DNA from: Lacticaseibacillus songhuajiangensis
GTDB taxonomy: Bacteria > Bacillota > Bacilli > Lactobacillales > Lactobacillaceae
DNA length: 64,000 nt
Direction of reading: 5' to 3'
Assembly (NCBI RefSeq): GCF_003946025.1
Contig: NZ_RHNR01000002.1
Span: 1-64,000 of the forward strand
Shown: positions 19,610 to 27,734 of the stretch, one piece after another
How positions within the stretch are numbered: position 1 is the stretch's first letter
How the letters are laid out: every line of letters starts with the position of its first letter
Program-made: the position numbers and the translations under genes
The notes under the pieces: model-generated
Told to the model about the DNA's origin: nothing
Seen by the model: only the letters and a program-made list of their open reading frames with translations
The model's database searches: none

Positions 19610-20971
19610 TTAAACGCGCAAACCTTTTGGATAAAGGTTTTTGATGGTACCGTTCACGAGTCGGCCGATGGCAAACGGCATGTCAGCGCTCGTCAGGAGA
19701 ATTGTTCCCTTACCGGCCAAATCCGTACTGAGTGTTTCGCCATGCCGATACTTTTTGAAGTCGGCCGCATCGACATCCTGATGCAACTTGAAGGCCGCTG
19801 TCGGTAGTGCGGTGGCCAAACTATGGCTCGGCTCGAAGCGATTTTTCTTGAAGGTGCCCAGGTGCAATCCGGGCCGCAAAACGCGTGCACCGGACATGGC
19901 AGGCAGATTTGCGGGCCGCGCATACAGCTGCTCACCCATTAGCACTAGCTCACCACTAATTGGCGTGGTCAGATTTTGCTGCTGCCACTGTGTCCACTCG
20001 CTCTGCTGGTCGCGCGTCAGTGCACTGCGGGCGTGTTTGCTGCGGGACTTCTTTGCTTTACGCGCTGGTTGCGCCGCTGCTGTGGTTGCAGGCAGGTGCA
20101 AGCGGGCCACAAAATGACCCTCGCCCAGTTGCTTGTGTGGCCACAGGCGCACGGCACCCGCAATGTTGGGGTCGCCATTGCCCCATTCTGGGCGGGCGTC
20201 ACTCATGCCCGCCAACTTCGTGATGGGTGTGACTTGCAGCTCGGTATTAGCCAGCATCCAGGACACCATCTGCTCGTCTTCTTCCGGAGCAAAGGTGCAG
20301 GTTGAGTACACTAAGCTGCCACCAGGTGCCAACATTTTAACGGCCTCCGTGACGATTTCCCGCTGCCGGTCGGCACAACGCGCGGGGTAATCACTGTCCC
20401 AGTACTGCACAGCGTCAGGATCCTTGCGGAACATCCCCTCCCCTGAGCAGGGGGCGTCCACCAGAATCAGGTCGAAGAATTCAGGGAGTGCCTTGGCTAA
20501 ACTGGCAGGATCATTGTTGGTGACGATGACGTTGCGCGCGCCCCAGCGCTCGATGTTGCTGGCGAGGATGCGGGCACGGCCGAGATTGATTTCGTTACTG
20601 ACGAGCACGCCCTGGTTGGCCATGGCGCCAGCTAAGTATGTGGACTTACCACCGGGTGCGGCGCACAGGTCGAGTACCCGCATGCCGGGCTGCGCATCTG
20701 CGACCGCGCCGACTAACTGCGCACTGGGCTCTTGGCTGTAGACATAACCGCTGACGTGGGCGATGCCGTTACCGTCGACTTTACCCACGTAACCGTTCGG
20801 TGAGTAATTAATTCGCGCATCACCGGGGTTAGCGGCGCGCACTGCATCGGGCCGCAAGGGGTTCACCCGGTAACCGCTGTGGGCTGGTAAGTCAAAACTG
20901 GCTAGAAAATCTGGGGCTTCATCGCCGAGTAGCTGGGTATATTTTTCAACGAATGCTTCAGGCAGTTTCAC
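19610..20971 (-). CDS. RsmB/RsmF-family 16S rRNA m5C methyltransferase
   Basis: Probable S-adenosylmethionine-dependent rRNA cytosine-5 methyltransferase, 453 aa. Visible are motif I LDLCAAPGGKSTYLAGA, motif IV VDAPCSGEGMFRKDPD and the catalytic cysteine of motif VI in VYSTCTFAPEEDE. A C-terminal RNA-binding extension (about 290-453, with the RsmF-type AIGRLVNGTIKNLYPKGLRV end) follows. The start is GTG 20971 with AAGGAGGAGCAGC upstream and overlaps the upstream gene by 14 nt. The exact target cytosine is not predictable here. Confidence 0.9.
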   Translation of the reverse strand: MKLPEAFVEKYTQLLGDEAPDFLASFDLPAHSGYRVNPLRPDAVRAANPGDARINYSPNGYVGKVDGNGIAHVSGYVYSQEPSAQLVGAVADAQPGMRVLDLCAAPGGKSTYLAGAMANQGVLVSNEINLGRARILASNIERWGARNVIVTNNDPASLAKALPEFFDLILVDAPCSGEGMFRKDPDAVQYWDSDYPARCADRQREIVTEAVKMLAPGGSLVYSTCTFAPEEDEQMVSWMLANTELQVTPITKLAGMSDARPEWGNGDPNIAGAVRLWPHKQLGEGHFVARLHLPATTAAAQPARKAKKSRSKHARSALTRDQQSEWTQWQQQNLTTPISGELVLMGEQLYARPANLPAMSGARVLRPGLHLGTFKKNRFEPSHSLATALPTAAFKLHQDVDAADFKKYRHGETLSTDLAGKGTILLTSADMPFAIGRLVNGTIKNLYPKGLRV

Positions 20972-21935
20972 GCTGCTCCTCCTTGTTTGAACGGTAGTGA
21001 ATAAAGAACTGGTTGCTGCTGGCGAAGACCATCAGCAAGAAGACGGCAAATAGTAGCAGGCGGAAGTGACCGGTGATGTACAGCCGTAACCACGAAAAAG
21101 CCGTGCCAATCGAGAGCGCCACGATGACGCCCGGAATGTAGGCCCGAGCGACGTTGCGCAGGTAGTTGTTGCGCAGCGGACCTTCCAAGCCGCTCGTTTG
21201 CGGCCGCGGGGTGATGTACGCCGCGAGCATGCCAACTGCGACGGTGGCAATACTGAGACCAACCATCGCGAGCAGCGCAAAGCCGTTGCGCTCCCACCAG
21301 TTGTCGTGTTTCTGGGCGTTCGACGAAATGATGCGCCGCGGCGTTGCGCCGCCAAAAATTTTGCTTAATATGTGCGTGTGCTGGGCGTCTGCACCATCGA
21401 CCAGGATTTCGACATCCTTCAGTTCGGGATTGAACGTCGTCCGGGTGCTGGAAGCAGAGATGAACACGTGATCGTTCAGCGCATTCTTGCGACTGGTGCC
21501 GACAACCCCCGTGATGGGAATATACGTTCCGTCGCGGTGCAGGTACTTCTGGGTCGCCGTGCTAAACGACTGCGCGGCGACGTTCTTGCCGACGACGGCC
21601 ACGGGCAAAGTGGATTTGTAGTCGGCACTGCTCATCATGTGGCCGCTCAGCAGTGGCACGCCGGTGTAACTCCCCTTAGCAAAGAAGTAAGAAGTCTTGC
21701 TGTTGGGCGCAAATTGAACTTGGTAGTTCTGCAGGGTTTTGTTTTGATCGAGAAGTTCGACGGCACGCCGCATGGTGCGGCTGCTCTTACTGTTGTATAC
21801 GTAGGCGGATTCGGACATCCCGCCGTGACTGAGCAGGTCGGCGTAACGTGATTGGTCATTGCTACTCCAGACCAGGCCGCTTAAGATGGCGATGATCAGG
21901 ATACAGACGTCGACGATAAGATTTCTTCTAAGCAT
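20958..21935 (-). CDS. Membrane protein with MacB-like extracytoplasmic domain
   Basis: 325 aa. One N-terminal membrane helix (about 7-24) is followed by a roughly 190-residue outside domain. The stretch VVGKNVAAQSFS then GTYIPITGVVG then DHVFISAS is typical of the periplasmic core domain of MacB/FtsX-type ABC permeases. Three C-terminal helices follow (about 220-312). There is no ABC ATPase gene nearby, so either it works with an unlinked ATPase or it is a diverged non-transport relative. Start ATG 21935 with AATGAGGAACAAAC. It overlaps rsmF and follows the methyltransferase-like gene by 9 nt, so all three look cotranscribed. Confidence 0.6.
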   Translation of the reverse strand: MLRRNLIVDVCILIIAILSGLVWSSNDQSRYADLLSHGGMSESAYVYNSKSSRTMRRAVELLDQNKTLQNYQVQFAPNSKTSYFFAKGSYTGVPLLSGHMMSSADYKSTLPVAVVGKNVAAQSFSTATQKYLHRDGTYIPITGVVGTSRKNALNDHVFISASSTRTTFNPELKDVEILVDGADAQHTHILSKIFGGATPRRIISSNAQKHDNWWERNGFALLAMVGLSIATVAVGMLAAYITPRPQTSGLEGPLRNNYLRNVARAYIPGVIVALSIGTAFSWLRLYITGHFRLLLFAVFLLMVFASSNQFFIHYRSNKEEQRETA

Positions 21936-21944
21936 GTTTGTTCC

Positions 21945-22688
21945 TCATTTCACGAGATAAATCTTGTCACCCACGGCATCAAAAGCCCGGAAGGCCTGAT
22001 TCAGGCGGAGCAGTGGCCGGTTCGCGGCGATATGTGCTTCTCGCCAAAAAGTCTGGCTGTTCGTAATGCCGAAGCGGTCACCAATCACGAAGAAGTCCAG
22101 CTGCGGGAAGTGCTCGCGAATGGTGTGGAGCACGTGGACATCATTAATATCTTTATCCGGGCTCCAAGCCAAAATGACGGCGTCGACCTGGTCACCATAC
22201 GCCCAGAGTGCACTGGTGGCACTGGCCTGCACCACCTTGGTCCAAGGCTGCTTGCCCGTCCCGTTCTCGGCCACCCAGGTGAGGGCATCCGTGCTAATCA
22301 CCTGTGCTCCCGCGGCGCGCAAACCGGCAGAAAGAACCCCATTACCCGCCGCCAGTTCGAGGTAACGCCGGTGCGGGAACTCACGGAGCCAAGTGCTAAT
22401 GAGTTCCTGGGTGATGTAGGCCCACACCCCATAATGGTAGGCAATATACCAGCGAAAATTGCCAAACATGTGGTTGAGCGTCATCAGTTCAGCAAGTTGA
22501 CCGTCTGGAACGTCCGCTGCCAGCGCGTAGGTTGCCAGTGGTAGTTCCAGCTTTGGCAGTTGTTTTTGCGGTAGTTGCTGCTGAGCAATCGCCGTGCGCG
22601 CAGCAACCAAAGCGTCCCGACGCACGCGGACGGCGGGGATAGCGGCGTACTTATCTGCCAGTGCCATCATTTTCGGCCAATACTTCAC
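21945..22688 (-). CDS. SAM-dependent methyltransferase-like protein
   Basis: 247 aa. A Rossmann-type motif I (RYLELAAGNGVLSAGLRAAGAQVISTDAL) supports a class I methyltransferase fold, and VDAVILAWSPDKD fits the post-I acidic strand. Substrate is unknown. The N-terminal 90 residues are helical and unrecognised. Start is GTG 22688 (MKYWPKM) with GGAGGAGTCAAA upstream. It heads the transcript that continues into the MacB-like gene and the rRNA methyltransferase. Confidence 0.65.
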   Translation of the reverse strand: MKYWPKMMALADKYAAIPAVRVRRDALVAARTAIAQQQLPQKQLPKLELPLATYALAADVPDGQLAELMTLNHMFGNFRWYIAYHYGVWAYITQELISTWLREFPHRRYLELAAGNGVLSAGLRAAGAQVISTDALTWVAENGTGKQPWTKVVQASATSALWAYGDQVDAVILAWSPDKDINDVHVLHTIREHFPQLDFFVIGDRFGITNSQTFWREAHIAANRPLLRLNQAFRAFDAVGDKIYLVK

Positions 22689-22752
22689 TTTGACTCCTCC
22701 ACTTCATCAAGTTCGCAAACACGGCTTTGTCGCCATGTTGCAGTCTTCAAAA

Positions 22753-22758
22753 ATTATA
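22753..22758 (-). promoter_or_regulatory. Extended -10 (TGG-TATAAT) for the 22688-19610 gene group
   Basis: On the minus strand TGGTATAAT lies about 65 nt before the GTG of the methyltransferase-like gene. It has the TG-N extension and no good -35. Confidence 0.6.
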
Positions 22759-22771
22759 CCACTGCAATTAA

Positions 22772-22804
22772 AATGAGGACGGCGCTTGCGCGGCCGTCCT
22801 CATT
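22772..22804 (-). terminator. Terminator of the tautomerase gene
   Basis: AATGAGGACGGC pairs with GCCGTCCTCATT across a short loop, with TTTTAATT after it on the minus strand. It lies 8 nt after the stop. Confidence 0.75.
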
Positions 22805-22811
22805 GCGGTGC

Positions 22812-23006
22812 CTACTTGGCTTCTTCGTCGGACTTGAGCACGCCACCAACAGCGTAGCGGTCCTTCGCCATTTCACTAAGCACAACGTGGACGTGTTCGG
22901 CAGGTGCACCGGTGTTCTTCACAACAGCGGCGGTCACGTCGGCGCAAAGCTGCTTCAATTGTTCCTGAGAGCGACCGGCAATAAGTTCGATGTGGACTAA
23001 TGGCAT
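22812..23006 (-). CDS. 4-oxalocrotonate tautomerase-family protein
   Basis: 64 aa, the full length for the small tautomerase subfamily. After removal of Met the catalytic Pro1 is exposed (MPLVHIELIAGRSQEQ), and Arg in the middle plus the HVHVVLSEM strand fit the fold. These proteins form hexamers and tautomerise enol/keto acids; the physiological substrate in lactobacilli is unknown. The start is ATG 23006 with AACAGGAGATTTCATT. It stands alone. Confidence 0.88.
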   Translation of the reverse strand: MPLVHIELIAGRSQEQLKQLCADVTAAVVKNTGAPAEHVHVVLSEMAKDRYAVGGVLKSDEEAK

Positions 23007-23115
23007 AATGAAATCTCCTGTTTACTTGCGAGCGCGACACGCACCCGCGATTTAGTCTTAGTACAGACGCTAAGCTTTTGGTATTATCGCACATTTCCCG
23101 TGGCTGCGGTAGCCA

Positions 23116-23373
23116 CTACGCCTTGCGCGTTTTGGTCAGCTCACCGTGTAGGCGCCGCAAAGGAATGAAAATTGCGGCAACCCCTACCAAAATAAGTAGA
23201 TCCAGTGCTGCCTGCCAGTAGAGGCCACGCACTAAGTTGATAATCCCCACAATCAGTGCGGCAATCACCAGCACCAATTCGACAATCTGCAGAATCAGAA
23301 GGCGCCGGCCGAGCTTGGCCCGCAGTTCCTTTTGCCCGTCATCATGTAACTTAGCGCTCGTTTCCTTATTCAT
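23116..23373 (-). CDS. Small two-helix membrane protein, unknown
   Basis: About 85 aa with two hydrophobic helices (about 25-45 and 50-68) and charged ends (MNKETSAKLHDDGQ; RRLHGELTKTRKA). I recognise no family. I prefer the ATG at 23373 because GAGG lies 9 nt before it; the ATG two codons earlier is too close to that site. It stands alone between the tautomerase gene and the divergent dipeptidase gene. Confidence 0.6.
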   Translation of the reverse strand: MNKETSAKLHDDGQKELRAKLGRRLLILQIVELVLVIAALIVGIINLVRGLYWQAALDLLILVGVAAIFIPLRRLHGELTKTRKA

Positions 23374-23513
23374 CGTCATGAGCCTCTCTTCGCTTCACCG
23401 CAATCAGCGCGACATTAATTAAGTCCATTCTAAATTAAAGCGGCGTTTGCTGACAAGCACAGTCATCCTTTTGCTGTATACTTATGACAAAAGTAAACGG
23501 AGGTTCAGCAATA

Positions 23514-24941
23514 ATGGAACACACACGCTCATCTTGCACCAGCATTTTGATTGGTAAGCGCGCCAGCATCGACGGGTCAGTCATGATTGGCCGCAACGAA
23601 GATTCGAAGGCGTCTTGGCCCAAGCACCTCGTCAAGCACCCAGCACAGCATTTCACCACTGCCCCGACCTTCACCTCGAAGGAGACCGGCGTGAGTTTTG
23701 CTTTGCCTCAGCAGGCACTGGCTTACACCGCCACCCCTGAGTGGACGGACAAGTACGGTTTATTCGAAGAAGATGGCATTAACAGCGCTGGCGTGGCCAT
23801 GAGCGCAACCGAGAGCGCCTACGCCAATCCGCAAACGCTCGGCGCCGACCCGTTCACGGACGCAGGCATCAACGAAGAGGCCATGGTGACCATTACCCTG
23901 CCCTACGTGCACACGGCCCGCGAAGGCGTGCAGCGCTTGGGTGAACTCATTGCCGTGCACGGTACCGGTGAGGCGAACGGGGTGCTCTTCGCCGACCAGG
24001 ACGAAGCTTGGTACATGGAAATCATCAGCGGCCATCGCTGGCTTGCCCAGCGTATTCCGGACGACGCCTATGCAGTCGCTGCCAACCAGCTGAGTATTGA
24101 AGTGATTGATTTTGGTAGTGCTGACTTTATGTATAGTGCGGACTTGCGTGACTTTGCGCAGCGCAATCACCTGTGGCGTGCAGACACCGCATTCAATGCC
24201 CGCCAGATTTTTGGCACCGACTCCCAGCAGGACCGGATGTACAACTATCCGCGCGTGTGGAGCGGCCACCAGCTCCTGTCGGCGGCAAGTAGTGCTGCGG
24301 AAACGCCCACCAGTTCTGATATGCCCTTCATCAAGCGTCCTGACCGACCGCTCCGTCTGGAAGATGCCTGCGCCTTTCTCAGTAACCACTACGAGGACAC
24401 GCCATATGACCCCGCCGCGCGCATTGACAACGGGGACGCCGGCCACCGCTTCCGGCCGATTGCCCTGGCCAAAACGCAGGAAAGCCACGTGCTCCAGTTG
24501 CGACCAGATTTGAATCCGGCCATCGCCAACATTCACTGGCTGGCGATGGGCGTGCCCGCTGAAAGTCAGTTCGTGCCCTTCTTCGCCGGACTCACTGATA
24601 CACCTGACAACTATAAAGTTGGTGCCTTGCCGGCATCTCTTGATTCCGCCTACTGGCAGTACAAGTTGACCGGGGTGCTGCTTGATGCGCACTTCCAGCA
24701 TTTCCTGCCGGCCGTGCACACCGTCCAAGAGGCGGTGCACGCCCAGCACTTGGCGCTGATTGCCCGCACTGACGCTGCAGCGGCGGCACTAGATCCAACG
24801 CAGGCGGCGAAACTCGCAACGCAAGCAAGTTTTGAAGCCGCACAGATTGCGGACGCGGCTTGGCAGCAATTGCAAATGCGACTGCTCAGTGAGTCGACTG
24901 ATTTCTCGCCGCTCAACTTCAAAACGGATCCGGACCTTTAA
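23514..24941 (+). CDS. C69-family dipeptidase (PepD type)
   Basis: 475-aa N-terminal-nucleophile hydrolase that releases dipeptides in the cytoplasm. The nucleophile is Cys8 in SSCTSILIGKRASIDGS, after a short propeptide typical of lactobacillar PepD. IGRNEDSKASWPKHLVKHP follows, and DGINSAGVAMSATES and AVAANQLS are also conserved. The start is ATG 23514 with CGGAGGTTCAGCAATA. TATACT at 23477-23482 is the likely -10. It is monocistronic and ends in a bidirectional hairpin. Confidence 0.9.
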   Translation: MEHTRSSCTSILIGKRASIDGSVMIGRNEDSKASWPKHLVKHPAQHFTTAPTFTSKETGVSFALPQQALAYTATPEWTDKYGLFEEDGINSAGVAMSATESAYANPQTLGADPFTDAGINEEAMVTITLPYVHTAREGVQRLGELIAVHGTGEANGVLFADQDEAWYMEIISGHRWLAQRIPDDAYAVAANQLSIEVIDFGSADFMYSADLRDFAQRNHLWRADTAFNARQIFGTDSQQDRMYNYPRVWSGHQLLSAASSAAETPTSSDMPFIKRPDRPLRLEDACAFLSNHYEDTPYDPAARIDNGDAGHRFRPIALAKTQESHVLQLRPDLNPAIANIHWLAMGVPAESQFVPFFAGLTDTPDNYKVGALPASLDSAYWQYKLTGVLLDAHFQHFLPAVHTVQEAVHAQHLALIARTDAAAAALDPTQAAKLATQASFEAAQIADAAWQQLQMRLLSESTDFSPLNFKTDPDL

Positions 24942-24950
24942 ACAAATCAA

Positions 24951-24987
24951 AAAACACTCCCCACGACTTGTGGCGAGTGTTTTTTTA
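24951..24987. terminator. Bidirectional terminator between the dipeptidase gene and lpdD
   Basis: AAAACACTC pairs with GAGTGTTTT (inner CCAC/GTGG), with A-runs on the left and T-runs on the right. It ends within the lpdD stop codon. Confidence 0.85.
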
Positions 24988-25419
24988 ATCCTGATGGTGG
25001 TGATGTTTTCCCGGTGCGAAGCTGACCTCAGGTTTGCTTGTTGGGTGCGCCTGAATCCACTTGGCGACTGACCGCCCCAGTTCTTGCACCATCGGTATAG
25101 CGGCCTTCATTTGTGCATCGCTAATGTCGTTCACGTGCATCCCGCTGATAATCATCGCGTTACCCTCGAGTACAGGCTGAATGGCATGCGCCATGGCAAA
25201 AGTCAGGACTTTTTCCTGGTGCACGTGCCCCGGTCGGCTCGGCAAACTGATAGTTTGCGGTTTGCCTGTCGGCTGGATGGCGGTCACAACGCCGTAATGC
25301 GGGACGTCGCCGCCAATGACCTGCACAATGAGGTCTTGTGTTTGGCGCTCAACGACCGCCTTGATGCGGTAGCCCGCCCGCTCCGTTTCAAACACCACGC
25401 GTTCGCTACTTGTCGTCAT
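24985..25419 (-). CDS. lpdD: LpdD-like prenylated-flavin decarboxylase accessory protein
   Basis: 144 aa, similar to the small D subunit encoded with UbiD-type phenolic-acid decarboxylases (LpdD in L. plantarum, needed or helpful for gallate decarboxylation). QVIGGDVPHYGVVTAI and GNAMIISGMHVNDIS are the recognisable segments. The C-terminus is histidine-rich (PGKHHHHQD), which could bind metal; this is inference. The start is ATG 25419, preceded by AAGGAGGGCGTTGCAAA, overlapping lpdB by 14 nt. It is the last gene of the lpdC-lpdB-lpdD run. Confidence 0.75.
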   Translation of the reverse strand: MTTSSERVVFETERAGYRIKAVVERQTQDLIVQVIGGDVPHYGVVTAIQPTGKPQTISLPSRPGHVHQEKVLTFAMAHAIQPVLEGNAMIISGMHVNDISDAQMKAAIPMVQELGRSVAKWIQAHPTSKPEVSFAPGKHHHHQD

Positions 25420-26008
25420 TTTGCAACGCCCTCCTTGCTGACTGCATGCCATCCCAGCGACCATCAATGTCGGTGGGAATGTGCAGGTGGTCCATGAGTT
25501 TCATGGTGTTGTGCTTGATGAGGTCGGCGATGGTCTTGGGGTGATTGTAAAAGGCCGGGATTGGCGGAATGATGTCGACACCCATGCGCGACAACTTGAG
25601 CATGTTCTCCAGGTGAATCTGGTTAAATGGCGATTCGCGTGGCACGATGATCAGCTGCCGCCGCTCCTTCAAGGTCACGTCTGCGGCCCGCCCAATGAGG
25701 GTGTCCCCTAAACCGGTGGCAATGCTGGCGATGGACTTCATGCTGGCGGGTACAATCACCATCCCGTCGTGCTGGAAGGAGCCGCTCGCGATGCGGGCAC
25801 CCATATCCCGCTCGTCGTAGACATAGTCGGCCAGGGCTTTCACGTCGGCCAATTTGTAACCGGTAGATTCAAGCGCGAGGTTTTCCTTGGCCCACTTGCT
25901 CATCACCAGATGTGTTTCCACGTCTGGATTCGTCGCTAAGCGCTGCAGCAAATCCAGCGCGTAAATGGTGCCTGATGCCCCTGTAATCCCAATCACAATT
26001 TTTTTCAT
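25406..26008 (-). CDS. lpdB: UbiX-family flavin prenyltransferase (LpdB)
   Basis: 200-aa enzyme that joins dimethylallyl phosphate to FMN to make prenyl-FMN, the cofactor of UbiD decarboxylases. Markers are GITGASGTIYALDLL, VPASMKSIASIATG and the PRESPFNQIHLENMLKLSRMG region with the substrate-binding arginine. The start is ATG 26008, with AAAAGGGGTAATGCAAG upstream. It is next to lpdC and thus probably supplies that enzyme. Confidence 0.93.
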   Translation of the reverse strand: MKKIVIGITGASGTIYALDLLQRLATNPDVETHLVMSKWAKENLALESTGYKLADVKALADYVYDERDMGARIASGSFQHDGMVIVPASMKSIASIATGLGDTLIGRAADVTLKERRQLIIVPRESPFNQIHLENMLKLSRMGVDIIPPIPAFYNHPKTIADLIKHNTMKLMDHLHIPTDIDGRWDGMQSARRALQNDDK

Positions 26009-26031
26009 CTTGCATTACCCCTTTTGCTAGC

Positions 26032-26059
26032 AAGAGCAGCCACCTGCGCGGCTGCTCTT
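26032..26059 (-). other. Intercistronic hairpin between lpdC and lpdB
   Basis: AAGAGCAGC (26032-26040) pairs perfectly with GCTGCTCTT (26051-26059) around a 10-nt loop. There is no T-run after it on the minus strand (GCTAGCAAAAGGGG), so it is probably a processing or stability element and at most a weak terminator. Confidence 0.6.
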
Positions 26060-26096
26060 ACCATGATATGTATACCGGCACGCGGCCGGCAAAATG

Positions 26097-27572
26097 TTAC
26101 TTCAAGTAGTCCTGCCAGTTCTTGACTTCCTTGAATGGTGCGCGGACGAACTGGTCCTTCATGTCAAATGGCACGGTGCCATCGAGCACGAGTTTGGAAC
26201 TCATTCCCCGAACGCGGATGCGCGCTGGGTCGTATTCAGGCCGTTCGGATGGGTCGAGTGGGTGGTTACGCATCCCCTCGAGTACCATGATGTCCTTGTC
26301 GGCCTGGAAACGCGTGTTGAGTGTCCAGATGACGTCGTTCATGTCGAAAATATCAACGTCTTCATCAACCAGGATGACAGTCTTCAGTTCCTTGAACGCG
26401 GAGAATGCGAGCAATGCCGCCTGCCGCTGAATCCCTTCATCGGCTTCGTCGTCCTTGTGAATCTGCATGATGGTCATGAGCTTACCACCACCGGCTGGTG
26501 GGTTGTAGACGTTTACAACCTTACCCGGAATCGCCCGTTCGGTCAGACTGAGGATGGAAGCCTCGGTTGGAATGCCGGCCATTGAGACGTGTTCTTCGGA
26601 AGGGCCGATTGTGGTCTGTACAATTGGGTTGTCCTTACGGTGCGTAACCGCCTTAATTTTGACCACGTGCACGGCTGGGTTGGCAGTCCCGTTGTAGCCA
26701 GGAAATTCAGGCATCGCAAAACCGGTGTTGGTGTTAATGTCTTCTTGCATAGACGTGTTCGGGAGAATCTCGGCTTCAATAATCCACTCTGCACGCGCAA
26801 TCCCGGTTTCGTTCACGGCCACACCTTGAACAAGCTGCACAGGGTCTTGACGAATTGAACCTGCAACTGCGAGTTCGTCGTAGCCAAGTGGTGTTGTAGG
26901 TGGCTCGAAGGTGACCCCAACGGGAATCACTGGGTCCAGACCGATACTAATGGTAATTGGCATTGGCTTGTCCTGGGCCTCGTATTCCTTCAGGAAGGCG
27001 CCAATGTGGCGACCACCGGGCATGATGTACATGCCGATGGTGTCTTTATCTTCCAGCACCATCCGGTGAATGGTGACGTCGTGTTGCTTGCCGTCTGGCG
27101 AAGAGCCGCGTACAACCCCCATCGTGATGTATGGACCGGCATCCTGTGGTGTGTTGGTTGGTGCAGCGAGCAAGGTGCGAATATCAAAGTCCGCATCCGT
27201 TGCCATGTGCACAACTTCCTGTGCTGGCGCCTCGTCTTTGCCGACAATCACAGGTGAAACTGGGTTGCTGACGGCTTCATTCAGGTACTGGCCAAGTGTG
27301 TGGTAGTCGTGGTGCATGATGGCCCCGACACGCTTGCGGCTCGCGAGCGCCCCGATGAGCACACGACTGTTGGGGAAGCCCTTGACGTTGTTAAACATCA
27401 TTGCGGGACCTTCCTGAGTTGGCCGCTTAACCGTGCCCCCGGCACCGATGTAACGGTACACACCGGAGAGTTCGGCGTCAGGATCAACTTCGAGGTCGGT
27501 TTCATGGTACTGACCAGGGAGCTGCTTTAATTCTTCAATGACCTTACGCAGGTCATAATGTTCAGTAGTCAT
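26097..27572 (-). CDS. lpdC: UbiD-family gallate/protocatechuate decarboxylase (LpdC)
   Basis: 491 aa, essentially the length of L. plantarum LpdC, which removes CO2 from gallate (to pyrogallol) and protocatechuate (to catechol) with prenyl-FMN. The resemblance to LpdC as I recall it is strong: ELSGVYRYIGAGGTVKRPTQ, GPAMMFNNVKGFPNSRVLIG, VTIHRMVLEDKDTIGMYIMP, and VYNPPAGGGKLMTIMQIHKD. I chose the ATG at 27572 (MTTEHYDLRKV) with GAAACGGAGGAAACAAT upstream. It is the first gene of the operon. Substrate assignment is by similarity; vanillate-type acids remain possible. Confidence 0.92.
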   Translation of the reverse strand: MTTEHYDLRKVIEELKQLPGQYHETDLEVDPDAELSGVYRYIGAGGTVKRPTQEGPAMMFNNVKGFPNSRVLIGALASRKRVGAIMHHDYHTLGQYLNEAVSNPVSPVIVGKDEAPAQEVVHMATDADFDIRTLLAAPTNTPQDAGPYITMGVVRGSSPDGKQHDVTIHRMVLEDKDTIGMYIMPGGRHIGAFLKEYEAQDKPMPITISIGLDPVIPVGVTFEPPTTPLGYDELAVAGSIRQDPVQLVQGVAVNETGIARAEWIIEAEILPNTSMQEDINTNTGFAMPEFPGYNGTANPAVHVVKIKAVTHRKDNPIVQTTIGPSEEHVSMAGIPTEASILSLTERAIPGKVVNVYNPPAGGGKLMTIMQIHKDDEADEGIQRQAALLAFSAFKELKTVILVDEDVDIFDMNDVIWTLNTRFQADKDIMVLEGMRNHPLDPSERPEYDPARIRVRGMSSKLVLDGTVPFDMKDQFVRAPFKEVKNWQDYLK

Positions 27573-27606
27573 ATTGTTTCCTCCGTTTCCGTAGCTTACG
27601 AGGTTC

Positions 27607-27635
27607 ATTATCTGGCGGATAGCGGGCGGTAGCAA
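27607..27635 (-). promoter_or_regulatory. Promoter of the lpdC-lpdB-lpdD operon
   Basis: Minus strand: TTGCTA (27630-27635), exactly 17 nt, then GATAAT (27607-27612), 34 nt before the lpdC ATG. Both boxes are close to consensus. Confidence 0.75.
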
Positions 27636-27655
27636 TTCACTTTGCAGTCGCTGTG

Positions 27656-27670
27656 ATTCCAAAATGGAAT
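27656..27670. promoter_or_regulatory. Putative LysR operator, site 1 (ATTCC-N5-GGAAT)
   Basis: A perfect palindrome with arms ATTCC and GGAAT around AAAAT, containing the T-N11-A core of LysR-type boxes. It lies 20 nt upstream of the lpdC -35, the usual place for an activator site. The same arms recur at 28670-28684. Confidence 0.7.
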
Positions 27671-27689
27671 TCAAAACCCAGTGTCCGCA

Positions 27690-27727
27690 AAAACCATCAA
27701 CCCTTCTCATGACGGATTGATGGTTTT
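27690..27727. terminator. Terminator after the lysR gene
   Basis: AAAACCATCAA (27690-27700) pairs perfectly with TTGATGGTTTT (27717-27727). It lies 8 nt past the regulator's stop and separates it from the lpdC promoter. Confidence 0.75.
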
Positions 27728-27734
27728 CGGTAAT

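Noticed and set aside
23760-24749. 329-codon open frame opposite the dipeptidase gene
   Set aside because: Antisense shadow; the plus-strand gene has clear catalytic motifs and a ribosome site.
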